A stretch of DNA of 64,000 nt from Planctomycetota bacterium (GTDB lineage Bacteria; Planctomycetota; PLA2), in assembly GCA_021776735.1 (NCBI GenBank), contig JAJFFH010000051.1, positions 186,001-250,000 of the forward strand, written 5' to 3'. Made by a program: the position numbers and the translations under genes. The stretch's first letter is position 1, and each line of letters opens with the position of its first letter. The notes beneath the pieces were generated by a model. That model was not told where the DNA came from. It saw only the letters and a program-made list of their open reading frames with translations, and searched no databases. This document shows, piece by piece, positions 14,467 to 22,686 of the stretch.

Positions 14467-16544
14467 CCGCGCAGCAACCGGAGGGAGTTTGCGATTACGA
14501 CCAGGGTCATGCCCGTGTCGGCGGCGATGGCGGCCCATAGGGAGGCGCTACCGAACATTGTGAGCGCCATGAACAGTGCCTTGATGGCGAGCGCGGCCGT
14601 GATGTTTTGGCGGATGATGGCGCTTGTGTTCTTGGAGTGCGCAAAAAGCCAGGGCAGGCGGTTTAGTTCGTCGCCCAGCAGGGCGATATCGGCGGTTTCT
14701 ATCGCGGCGTCCGAGCCGATGGCGCCCATCGCGATGCCTACGTCGGCGGCGGCGAGGGCCGGCGCGTCGTTGATGCCGTCGCCGATCATGGCCACTGCGC
14801 CGTGCTTTTGCCGTAGCTCCTCGATCGCTGCGAGTTTGTCTTCCGGGAGCAACTGTGCGCGCACGTCGTCCACGCCCGCGGCGCGGGCGACTTCTTGCGC
14901 AATGTCTTGGCGGTCGCCGGTCAGCATCACGAGTGCTGTATCCGGTCCCGCTTCTGCGCGCAGTCGTGCGAGGTCGTCCGCGATCTTGGGGCGCAGTTCG
15001 TCGGCGACGACGACGATGCCGCACAGGTGCTTGTCGTTGCCGACGTAAAGTGTGGTGCCGGGTTCCTGGCCCAAGACATCGCCGTCCGTTTGCTTTTTTT
15101 GTTGGGCGAACCTCTCCGAGCCCAGCCAGAACCGGCGCCCGTCGAACGTGCCTTCGACGCCGAGTCCGCCGTGTTCCACGATCGACTCCGGGGCGGGGAT
15201 TTCCACGCCGCGCGCTCGCGCTTCTTTGGCGACGGCGCGAGACAGCGGGTGGTTCGATCCGGTTGCGATCGCGGCGGCGCGGGCGAGGACCTCGTCTTGG
15301 TCGTGGCCGTGCAGCGGGACGACTTTTGCGACGCGCGGGCGGCCGAGGGTCAGCGTGCCGGTCTTGTCGAGGGCGATCACGCGCACGCGCGCCGGGGTCT
15401 CCAGCGCGGCACCGCCCTTCACGAGGACGCCGCGTCGCGCCGCCGCCGTCAGGCCCGCAACGATGGCGACCGGCGTGGAGATCACCAGCGCGCACGGGCA
15501 GGCGATGACGAGCAGCACGAGTGCGCGGTACAGCCACGTCGCAAACACGGCGCCGAAGGCGAGCGGCGGCACGACCGCGAGCAACACGGCGAGGGCGACG
15601 ACAACCGGGGTGTAGATGCGCGCGAACCGTTCCACCGCGCGTTCGGTGCGGCCGCGGCGGGCGTCCGCGTCCTCGACCAGCCGCGCCATGTGCGCGAGCG
15701 TGCTTTCCTGCGCCGGCTTCGTCGTCGTCATGAACAGCGCCACGGGGCCGTTGACCGAGCCCGCGTACACCTCGTCGCCCGGCGCCTTGTCCACCGGCAT
15801 GCTCTCGCCCGTGATGGGGGACTGATCCACCGTGACTCCGGCGGCTGGGACTCCGGCGGCGGGGCTTTCGCCGTCCGCCACGACCCCGTCGAGTGGTACG
15901 CGTGCGCCCGCGGGCACGAGGATGCGCGCCCCCACCGGGATGTCCTCGGCCGGCCGTGTGGTGCCGTCGGGCAGCGTCGCCTCGTTCGGCGCGAGTTCGA
16001 GCAGTTTTTCGACCGCGCCGTGTGCGCGGCGCACGCTCCACGACTCGAGCACCAACGACAAGAGGTACAAGAACGAAACCGTCGCGCCCTCGATCCACTC
16101 GCCGATCGCGACCGCGCCGAGCACCGCGATGCACATGAGCAGGTGCATGTCCGGCCGCATCGCGCGCGCGGCGGCGAACGCCCGCGGCACCACCGGCAAC
16201 AACCCGGCGGCGATCGACGACAGGTAAAACGGCACCGCGGATCCGCCGTACGCCTGCGTCGCCACACCCGCGATCAGCGCCGCCCCGGCAACCCCGGCGC
16301 CGAGTTGCAGCGGACTCCACCCGGACCCGGAAGCGTCGCCGTCCGTCCACGGCACCGCGCGCATCCCCGCCCGCGCAACCGCCGCGCGAATCGCGGCATC
16401 CTCTGCGTCCCCGGTCACGGTGAACTGCCCGCGCGCGTGATCGAACGAAACCGATTCGACCCCCGCAAGCGTTTCCAGTTCACGACGAATAGGCCCCGAT
16501 TCGGTGGGGCAGTCAAGCCCGTCTACGCGGTAGCGCCGGCGCAT
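14463..16544 (-). CDS. Zn2+/Cd2+-type P1B ATPase
   Basis: A 693-residue inner-membrane metal exporter. The start at 16544 (MRRRYRVDGLDCPTE) puts an HMA-like domain first, with DCP instead of the usual CxxC. Then come the membrane helices, the actuator 'ITGESMPVDK', the transport-site 'ACPCALVISTP', the phosphorylated Asp in 'DKTGTLTLGRP', 'GSNHPLSRA' (HP motif), 'MIGDGINDAPALAAADVGIAMG' split across the hinge, and the last-helix 'DTGMTLVVIANSLRLLR'. The Asp-x-Gly there is typical of the Zn/Cd/Pb class. A motif copy encodes 'KKQTDGDVLG' in the nucleotide domain. Upstream in-frame codons run into repeats and are not included. Confidence 0.92.
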   Translation of the reverse strand: MRRRYRVDGLDCPTESGPIRRELETLAGVESVSFDHARGQFTVTGDAEDAAIRAAVARAGMRAVPWTDGDASGSGWSPLQLGAGVAGAALIAGVATQAYGGSAVPFYLSSIAAGLLPVVPRAFAAARAMRPDMHLLMCIAVLGAVAIGEWIEGATVSFLYLLSLVLESWSVRRAHGAVEKLLELAPNEATLPDGTTRPAEDIPVGARILVPAGARVPLDGVVADGESPAAGVPAAGVTVDQSPITGESMPVDKAPGDEVYAGSVNGPVALFMTTTKPAQESTLAHMARLVEDADARRGRTERAVERFARIYTPVVVALAVLLAVVPPLAFGAVFATWLYRALVLLVIACPCALVISTPVAIVAGLTAAARRGVLVKGGAALETPARVRVIALDKTGTLTLGRPRVAKVVPLHGHDQDEVLARAAAIATGSNHPLSRAVAKEARARGVEIPAPESIVEHGGLGVEGTFDGRRFWLGSERFAQQKKQTDGDVLGQEPGTTLYVGNDKHLCGIVVVADELRPKIADDLARLRAEAGPDTALVMLTGDRQDIAQEVARAAGVDDVRAQLLPEDKLAAIEELRQKHGAVAMIGDGINDAPALAAADVGIAMGAIGSDAAIETADIALLGDELNRLPWLFAHSKNTSAIIRQNITAALAIKALFMALTMFGSASLWAAIAADTGMTLVVIANSLRLLRG
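15075..15094 (-). repeat. Interspersed motif, copy 6 (exact consensus)
   Basis: Inside the P-type ATPase gene in sense orientation, encoding QTDGDV (~residues 484-490) between conserved blocks of the nucleotide domain. Confidence 0.92.
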
Positions 16545-16572
16545 GGGGGGATTGTAGAACTTGTAGAAAGGG

Positions 16573-16592
16573 AGCGTACGGACGGCGATGTT
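16573..16592 (+). repeat. Interspersed motif, copy 7
   Basis: AGCGTACGGACGGCGATGTT, left boundary of the mirror palindrome. Confidence 0.9.
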
Positions 16593-16936
16593 TTTGGGGT
16601 GGGGGGCGTTCGGTGTGGGGTGTCGCTTGGCGGCGGAACCGCTAAGCGATGAAGTGGTGCGTGATGTTTCCAGTGTCTTTTGGCTCAACGGCTGACGCCG
16701 TTGAGGCCTCGGTATTGGGAGTGTCGCTTAGCGGGGGAACCGCTAAGCGATGAAGGGGGAATGCGCGACCGGCGACGCCCCTTTCACCGCGTAGCGGTTC
16801 CTCCGCTACGCGGGTGGGATCCCCGCAGCGAGGCTCTCAACGGCGTCAGCCGTTGAAGCCAGAAGACACTGGCGGCGCCCGCCCTCCCGGTTCATCGCTT
16901 AGCGGTTCCTCCGCCAAGCGATCCTCCCCCCCGAAA

Positions 16937-16956
16937 AACATCGCCGTCCGTACGCT
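16937..16956 (-). repeat. Interspersed motif, copy 8
   Basis: Inverted partner of copy 7 and right boundary of the mirror palindrome. Confidence 0.9.
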
Positions 16957-16973
16957 CCCTTCCGAAGCCTTGC

Positions 16974-18368
16974 CTAGAAGCACAAGAACGCCGGCTTCAA
17001 CAGTACCTTCTCGACTGTCGTGCGGGCGTGGGCCTGTTCGGCGAGGTCGATTACCTTCGGCGCGTCGAGCCAGTCGCCCTTCTTGTCGGTGACCACCTTG
17101 ACTCGAGGGCGGTCGGGGTCTTCCGGTCGTGCTTCGACAACCGTGGCTCGTTCGCCGGTGTTGAGGACCACCTGGCTGCCCGGGGGGCTTTGCGTCAGGC
17201 GGTGTGCCAGGGTTGCGATCGCGCTGCGGCGGCTGGCGATGCCTTCTGTCTTCAGGATCGTGCGCAGGGCGTCCGGGGCGGAGCGGCCGGCCTTGTAGGG
17301 GCGCGGCGCCGTGATTGCTTCGAACATGTCCGCGATCTGGATCAGCTCCGTGATCGGACCGGGGCGCAGGTTCGTGCGCGGTTGCGGATAGCCGTGTCCG
17401 TCGTCGCGCATGTGGTGGCAATAGGCGGCTTCGATGGTAGCCGGCGCGATGCCCTTGTGGTCGAGCAGGATGTCCGCGCCGTACTCCGGGTGCCGTTGCA
17501 TTTCCGTGCGCTCTTCGTCCGTCAGCTTGCCCTTCTTCATCAGGATGTGGCCGGGCAGGCGGCACTTCCCGATGTCGTGGAGCAGGGCGGCCTGCGCCGC
17601 GGCGGCGAGGCGGTCGCGGTTGGGCTCGAACGGTTGGAGGAGCGCCGTCGTGATCAGCGCCACGTTGACCGAGTGCTGGTACGTGTAGAGGTCCTGCTTG
17701 ACGAGCTGGGCGGGGCCGAGCGCCTGCGTGCCGATCTCGGCGATCTCGTCCGCGATGCAGAACGAGACGTCCATGATTCCCTCGAGATCGAGGTTACGGC
17801 CCGCGCGGACGTCTTCCATGGTCCCGTCGAGCGCCTCGGCGGTCGTCCGGTAGATGCGCAGCGGCATCCGGAATTCCGGAAAGCGAACGGCGGGATCGTT
17901 CGGATCCTTTTCCTGGTCGCGGCCCTTCTCGCCGCCGTCGTCCTCTTCGAAGGAGATGCCCTTGAGGTCCGTCGGCGGCACGGTGGTAGCGCGGGCCGTC
18001 AGCCACATGAGCAGACCGTTGAACGATGCGGTGTCCGTGTCCTGGCCGAGCTCCATCGCGCGGACGTTGCGTTGTTCCAGCGCCGCCGTCAGGTGCAGCA
18101 GCGGACCGTTCATCTTGAGCGGGATGCCCTCGACGGCGAGGTGATCGACTTCGCTCGTGAGCTTGAGCGACTGACGCTGCCCTTCCATCGTGAAGTAGCA
18201 CTCGAGGGTCGAGGCAAGTTCGCGGACCGTGGTCGTGGCCCGCTGGTGCGCTGGTCCATAGATGCGCCGGGCCGACATCGCCATGGCCACCGCCATCGCG
18301 ACGCGGTTCGCGCCGTCCAGATCGACCACGGACTTGCCGCGCCTCACTGTTGTCCGCATGGACTCCAC
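16974..18368 (-). CDS. HD-GYP domain protein
   Basis: A 464-residue cytoplasmic protein. The C-terminal half has the metal-dependent phosphohydrolase landmarks 'YQHSVNVALITTALL', 'ALLHDIGKCRLP', 'HPEYGADILLDHKG', 'AYCHHMRDDGHGYPQP' and 'IQIADMFEAITAPRPYKAG'. This is the HD plus GYP signature of cyclic-di-GMP or related cyclic dinucleotide phosphodiesterases. The N-terminal ~180 residues are a helical region without a recognisable sensor. Its start overlaps by 25 bases the end of the large helical-repeat gene upstream, so the two are probably made together. Confidence 0.88.
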   Translation of the reverse strand: MESMRTTVRRGKSVVDLDGANRVAMAVAMAMSARRIYGPAHQRATTTVRELASTLECYFTMEGQRQSLKLTSEVDHLAVEGIPLKMNGPLLHLTAALEQRNVRAMELGQDTDTASFNGLLMWLTARATTVPPTDLKGISFEEDDGGEKGRDQEKDPNDPAVRFPEFRMPLRIYRTTAEALDGTMEDVRAGRNLDLEGIMDVSFCIADEIAEIGTQALGPAQLVKQDLYTYQHSVNVALITTALLQPFEPNRDRLAAAAQAALLHDIGKCRLPGHILMKKGKLTDEERTEMQRHPEYGADILLDHKGIAPATIEAAYCHHMRDDGHGYPQPRTNLRPGPITELIQIADMFEAITAPRPYKAGRSAPDALRTILKTEGIASRRSAIATLAHRLTQSPPGSQVVLNTGERATVVEARPEDPDRPRVKVVTDKKGDWLDAPKVIDLAEQAHARTTVEKVLLKPAFLCF

Positions 18369-20368
18369 CTCTCGTCGAGCACCTCTCGCGCCGCGGCGCG
18401 GATGTCTTTTCTAAACCGGCGCAGCAGACCGCGCCGACCGGTGAGCACGTTACCCAGGAACGCGACCGCATCAGGAGTCCCGATCCGCTTGAGGGCGATC
18501 AGGGCGCGCCGGGCCTTGTCGCCCGACTGTTTTTCGGTGTTGCACCTGTGGACGATGTCGCACAGGGCGGACACGGCCAGTTCGTGCTTGAACCCACCGA
18601 GCGCGTCGATGACCACGCGGCCGGGGCCGTCGGCCGAGTCTGCGGCTCTTCCCACGAGAAGCCGCAGCGCGGTCTCGCTGCCGTTGGCGGTCAGCAGTCG
18701 GGCCAGCTCGCGTTGGTTTTCCCGCGCGCCCTTGGCGAGGATGCGCTGTGTTACGGGAGCCAACAGATCCGCCGCCTTGATCATGAGCACCCCGAAGACG
18801 TACTCGTTCAGGATGACCCGAGGATGCTCGAAACACCACGTGATCCAGCTTTCGACACCGGTGCGGGCCTGCTGGATGAGCGTATCGACCACGAGTTGGC
18901 GCATGATCTCGGGCAGGCGTAGCTGCATAAGTCCCGCGAGGATGTCGAACGCGTCACGGCGCCGCGCGAGGCGGTCGGTCAGGAGCTGTGCGCTCTCGGT
19001 GTCGGACGCGAGCAGGCCCAGCAGTTGCGCCAGGGCTTCGTGGCTGCCAAGGCCCGCCGCGACTTCGCGCACCATCACGGGCCAGTCGCACGGGCTCGGG
19101 TCCGGGGCGTTGTTGTTGAGTTCCGAGAGCGCGCGGGCTACGCCGTCGGCGGGCAGGTCGCGTCGGGCAAGTCGTTTTTCCAGCCGTGCGCGGCGCGGCC
19201 GGTGGTGTTCGGCCTCCGCGCGCAGCAGCAGTTCGGCCTCGACGAGCAGGGACGCGGACATCACGCAGTGTTCGTCGTGTCGTCCGTTGAGGTACGCGTG
19301 CGCCTTTTCCCGCGCCGGCATTCCGTGCCGCTCGAGTTCAGCGAGGTCCAGTTTTTCGTATGCGATCTCGTCGCGCGACGCGTCGGCGAACATCATCGAG
19401 CTGGACTGGAACAACCCGTCCTGCGCGTCGGCGACGGCCAGCGCGCCCTCGAGGCTCTCGTCCAAGAGCGCGCGCACCGCGGCATCGGAGACAGGGCCTT
19501 CGGCGGCGTCGGTGTCACCGACACCCTCGACCAGGTCGCTGATCCGTCCGAGGAATCCGCGCACGGTCGCCTCAAAGACCTTGGGCGGAAGCGAGGTCCA
19601 GTCCAGGCGGCCAAAGAAAGCGACCAGGATTTCGTCGATCGGCTGCCCCGCGGCCATGTCCACGCGGGAGTGAACGTTGGCCCCGGTCCGCAGGCGCTCC
19701 AGCCGCCGCGCGATCGAGGGCTGCGACAAGACATCGTGGATTACGACGTCCAGTCCCTCGAACCGACCATTGCCGTCGCCCAGCACGAGTGCCGCCGCTC
19801 GGGAACGCTGCGCCGCCTGGCCGACGAGCACGATGTCGAGGCGCGGATGCGAGATCGAGTCGAGCGCGGCCTGCGTGTCCGTGGCGGTCGAGCCCTCCGC
19901 GACATGGGCGAACCACTCGCCGACCGACGTGAACTCCTTCGCTTCGATGCCGCGGTGCAGAACGAGCGCGCGTACGGCGCGGCCGCGCAGCAGCAATGCA
20001 AACTCGGATAGGAGCTGTTCCGGGCCGTCGAGCAGGATCTCGTTGGCGTATACCTCGTCGGCCCGGACTCGAAGCTCAAGAGCACCGCCCGCCGAACGCA
20101 GCATGCGCTTGGCGAGGCGTTCAAGCCGCGCCGCGTGCTTGGTGATGCGTTGGTGGTGGGAGGGGTAGAGGCGCAGGGTCCGCGGAAAACTGACCAGACC
20201 GTTCAGCAGAACCTGGATCTCGTCCATGAACGACTCGCCGTCTCCGGCGGGCCGCTGCAACGCCGTCTCGCCCCCGTTGTCGCCAAGTTCCCCTTGACGC
20301 TCCCCTGATCGGGGCGACACGGCCTTGTTGTGCCGTATCGTCGCCATACTCCGTCCCTCTTCAGCCAT
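18344..20368 (-). CDS. Large helical-repeat (HEAT-like) partner of the HD-GYP protein
   Basis: A 674-residue soluble protein (a second ATG at 20347 would give 667). It is almost wholly alpha-helical with many Leu/Ala/Arg helices. The C-terminal part has HEAT-like pairs ('VVIDALGGFKHELAVSALCD', 'RRALIALKRIGTPDAVAFLG'). The N-terminal segment 'FPRTLRLYPSHHQRITKHA' precedes 'LELRVRADEVYANEILL', an arrangement seen in proteins linked to HD-GYP regulators. No catalytic motif is visible. Overlap with the HD-GYP gene suggests a scaffold or regulatory subunit. Confidence 0.7.
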   Translation of the reverse strand: MAEEGRSMATIRHNKAVSPRSGERQGELGDNGGETALQRPAGDGESFMDEIQVLLNGLVSFPRTLRLYPSHHQRITKHAARLERLAKRMLRSAGGALELRVRADEVYANEILLDGPEQLLSEFALLLRGRAVRALVLHRGIEAKEFTSVGEWFAHVAEGSTATDTQAALDSISHPRLDIVLVGQAAQRSRAAALVLGDGNGRFEGLDVVIHDVLSQPSIARRLERLRTGANVHSRVDMAAGQPIDEILVAFFGRLDWTSLPPKVFEATVRGFLGRISDLVEGVGDTDAAEGPVSDAAVRALLDESLEGALAVADAQDGLFQSSSMMFADASRDEIAYEKLDLAELERHGMPAREKAHAYLNGRHDEHCVMSASLLVEAELLLRAEAEHHRPRRARLEKRLARRDLPADGVARALSELNNNAPDPSPCDWPVMVREVAAGLGSHEALAQLLGLLASDTESAQLLTDRLARRRDAFDILAGLMQLRLPEIMRQLVVDTLIQQARTGVESWITWCFEHPRVILNEYVFGVLMIKAADLLAPVTQRILAKGARENQRELARLLTANGSETALRLLVGRAADSADGPGRVVIDALGGFKHELAVSALCDIVHRCNTEKQSGDKARRALIALKRIGTPDAVAFLGNVLTGRRGLLRRFRKDIRAAAREVLDERWSPCGQQ

Positions 20369-20457
20369 CCCTAGCCCACCACACGGATGGGTCTGTGCAA
20401 CCCGCGTCTGAACCGAGTGGTCCGAATCGAAACGCCCGCGTGCTAGGCTCAGGAGTA

Positions 20458-21204
20458 ATGCGGTTCCTTCTTGTGTTTTGGGCCTTGGTCGTCGGCTGTG
20501 GCGGCGGTGGAGGTGGTGCGGTCGTACCTGGCGGCGGGAACGACCCGAGAAAGGCCACCGCCCTGGCTCTGCTCTCGGATTGCCCGGAGCCGGCCCAAGA
20601 GGCCGTCCGCCTGCTCCGCGTGTTCCGCGACATCCTCAACGCCGGGGCCGCGAGTCCGCCGCAGCTGACGTTTCAGGCCGTGGTCGGCTCGACCGTGACC
20701 TGGACCCTGGATTCAGACGGCGACGGCATGGACGACCTCAACGGTTCCGTCCGGTTTCGGGACGCCCTGGGCGCCACCATCACCCCGTTCGACCTCAGCC
20801 AACTTGTCACGAGCGGGCAGCGGCTGGTCACGTTCTTTGTCGGTCTCGACGAGAACACCCAGGTTGTTCTGCCGTTTGCAGGCACCGGAATAAACCTGTC
20901 CGGCCAGTTTGTCGCCGTCCTGGGTACGGGGGTGGTCGATCGGCTGTCCGGCAACCTTTCGGACGCGAGGCGCGCGGACTGCGAGGGCGTCTTCAGCTTC
21001 GATCCGACGGCGTTCGTGCTTCTCGGCGGCCTGTTCCCGAACGTGTTGTTCAACATCCAGGTCAGCGACGACCAAGGCACGGTCCTGATCGGCACGATGG
21101 AAGTCCCCGGCGCTCCGACCGCCACGCTGGAGGTGCGCTTCGCGGGAGCGGGGGACGCGTTTAACTTCTTCTTGGATCTGGTTTCAGGGGTTGTGAGCGA
21201 GTGA
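20458..21204 (+). CDS. Secreted lipoprotein with acidic EF-hand-like loop
   Basis: The ATG at 20458 follows AGGAG and gives a lipoprotein signal ending 'VVGCGGGGGG'. The mature ~230 residues are mainly beta ('LTFQAVVGSTVTWTLD') and contain an acidic loop 'DSDGDGMDD' like a calcium-binding EF-hand or thrombospondin-type loop. Two cysteines are present. It may be a cell-surface protein; no family is recognised. It reads toward the convergent acyl-CoA dehydrogenase across a tandem repeat array. Confidence 0.7.
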   Translation: MRFLLVFWALVVGCGGGGGGAVVPGGGNDPRKATALALLSDCPEPAQEAVRLLRVFRDILNAGAASPPQLTFQAVVGSTVTWTLDSDGDGMDDLNGSVRFRDALGATITPFDLSQLVTSGQRLVTFFVGLDENTQVVLPFAGTGINLSGQFVAVLGTGVVDRLSGNLSDARRADCEGVFSFDPTAFVLLGGLFPNVLFNIQVSDDQGTVLIGTMEVPGAPTATLEVRFAGAGDAFNFFLDLVSGVVSE

Positions 21205-21221
21205 TGGGGTAAGGGGGGCTT

Positions 21222-21559
21222 CCGCTTAACGGGGGAACCGTTGAGCGGTGAAAGTGGTGCGGACGGGGCCAGTGTCTTTTGCCTCAACGGCTGACGCCGT
21301 TGAGGCGCTCGGTGTTTGGATGTGTCGCTTAGCGGGGGAACCGCTAAGCGATGAAAGTGGTGCGGAGCGGGCCAGTATCTTTTGGCTCAACGGCTGACGC
21401 CGTTGAGGCGCTCGGTGTTTGGATGTGTCGCTTGGCGGGGGAACCGCTAAGCGATGAGAGTGGTGCGGAGCGGGCCAGTGTCTTTTGGCTCAACGGCTGA
21501 CGCCGTTGAGGCCTCGGTGTTTGGATGTGTCGCTTGGCGGAGGAACCGCTAAGCGATGA
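21222..21559. repeat. Tandem ~103-bp array of palindromic units A and B
   Basis: Unit A hairpins start at 21222, 21325, 21428 and 21530. Unit B hairpins (CAACGGC-TGAC-GCCGTTG core) lie at 21282-21305, 21384-21408 and 21487-21512. The repeat period is ~102-103 bp with about 3.5 copies, including the conserved spacer 'AGTGTCTTTTGGCTCAACGG'. The same A and B units build the mirror palindrome at 16.6-17.0 kb. The array fills the gap between two convergent genes. Confidence 0.9.
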
Positions 21560-21564
21560 GGGCT

Positions 21565-22686
21565 CTATTCGCTCACCAATCCCCGCCCGATAATCAAGCG
21601 CTGAATATGCGAGGTTCCCTCGTAAATCTCGAGGCCCTTGATATCGCGGTAGTGGCGTTCGACCGGGAATTCGTTGTGATAGCCGCGCGCACCCAACAGC
21701 AACACCGCCTTGCTCGCGGTGCGGGCGGCGGCTTCGGTGCAATACAGTTTGGCCATCGACGTGGCGAGGTGGGCGCCGGGGTCTTCCTCGTCCTGGAGTC
21801 GCGCGGCGCGCTCGCAGAGTCCTCGCGAGGCTTCCAACTCCGTGGCCATGTCCGCCAGATCGGCCTGGATGAGCTGGAAGTCGCCGATTCGGCGTCCAAA
21901 CTGTCGGCGTTTTCGCGCAAATTGGATACATTCGTCGAGGCAGTCGGCGTGGATGCCCACGGCGCCGGCGGCGACGCCGAGGCGTCCGTGGTCGAGCGCG
22001 CTCATCGCGACCTTGAAGCCGTTGCCTTCGCCGCCCAGGACATCGCCGTCCGTTTGCTGTAGCCGAAGTCTTGCATGCACCGACCCTCGGTGGCCGAGTT
22101 CGGGGGACTCCATCTTTTCGGCTTGGATGTCGGTGACCAGGAACGCCGTGAGGCCGGTGCGGCGGTCGTCGGACGTGCGCGCGAAGACGATGGCGACATC
22201 CGCGACGGTGCCGTTCGTGATCCACCATTTTTCGCCGGTGATTTTTCCGTTGGCAGCCGTCGTCTTGATTCCGGCGACATCGGAGCCCGTGTCGGGTTCG
22301 GTGAGCGCGTAGCATCCGATCGCGTCGAGCGAGCAGAGGCGCGGAAGCCACTGTTGCTTTTGCGCATCCGTGCCCCAGTCGGCGATGCATTGGGCGACGA
22401 GGCCGACTTGGACCGCGAGAAAGCCGCGGGTGGATGAGCACGCGCGGCCGACCTCCTCGTAGATCACGATGCTCTCGACGTTGGTGCGTCCGCCGCCGCC
22501 GAGTTCCTTCGGGATCGGCGCGCCGCAAAACCCGGCGTTCGCGAGGGCGACAAGCGGCTCGCGCAAGAACACGCGGTCGGCATCCATGCGGCGGGCGACC
22601 GGCCTCACGTGCTCTTCGACGATGGAGCGGACGCGGGCGCGGAGCGCGCGGAGATCGGCTACCCGCCGGGCATCCGGGCTAGGCAC
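21565..22686 (-). CDS. Acyl-CoA dehydrogenase
   Basis: A 373-residue FAD enzyme that introduces the alpha-beta double bond in acyl-CoA. The GTG start at 22686 overlaps the stop of the enoyl-CoA hydratase, and gives the normal family length. Signatures: 'CYALTEPDTGSDVAGIKTTA', 'WWITNGTVADVAIVFART', 'RRQFGRRIGDFQLIQADLAD', and the catalytic Glu in 'LEIYEGTSHIQRLIIGRGL'. Where the family usually has 'VRVPADNVLG', this protein reads 'LRLQQTDGDVLG', encoded by a motif copy. Coupling to the hydratase gives two consecutive beta-oxidation steps. Confidence 0.92.
   Translation of the reverse strand: MPSPDARRVADLRALRARVRSIVEEHVRPVARRMDADRVFLREPLVALANAGFCGAPIPKELGGGGRTNVESIVIYEEVGRACSSTRGFLAVQVGLVAQCIADWGTDAQKQQWLPRLCSLDAIGCYALTEPDTGSDVAGIKTTAANGKITGEKWWITNGTVADVAIVFARTSDDRRTGLTAFLVTDIQAEKMESPELGHRGSVHARLRLQQTDGDVLGGEGNGFKVAMSALDHGRLGVAAGAVGIHADCLDECIQFARKRRQFGRRIGDFQLIQADLADMATELEASRGLCERAARLQDEEDPGAHLATSMAKLYCTEAAARTASKAVLLLGARGYHNEFPVERHYRDIKGLEIYEGTSHIQRLIIGRGLVSE
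22039..22058 (-). repeat. Interspersed motif, copy 9 (exact consensus)
   Basis: Inside the acyl-CoA dehydrogenase gene in sense orientation, encoding QTDGDV directly before the conserved LGGEGNGF. Confidence 0.92.

Larger units (their letters stand above)
16568..16961. repeat. Composite mirror-image palindrome bounded by two motif copies
   Basis: Perfect 28-bp inverted arms (16568-16595 and 16934-16961), each containing a motif copy, enclose 338 bp of smaller palindromes. Left half: unit A hairpin 16623-16649, unit B hairpin (CTCAACGGC-TGAC-GCCGTTGAG) 16684-16705, unit A 16724-16750. Right half in mirror order: A variant 16787-16813, B 16837-16856, A 16895-16921. Unit A is TCGCTTAGCGG-GGGAA-CCGCTAAGCGA. 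It lies between the starts/ends of two minus-strand genes and codes for nothing convincing. Confidence 0.85.

Noticed and set aside
16545..16688. N-terminal extension of the metal ATPase
   Set aside because: The extra codons translate repeat DNA, while the ATG at 16544 starts directly before the HMA-like domain.
21222..21559. CRISPR array
   Set aside because: The spacers between palindromes are themselves repeated, the period is ~103 bp and no cas gene is near.
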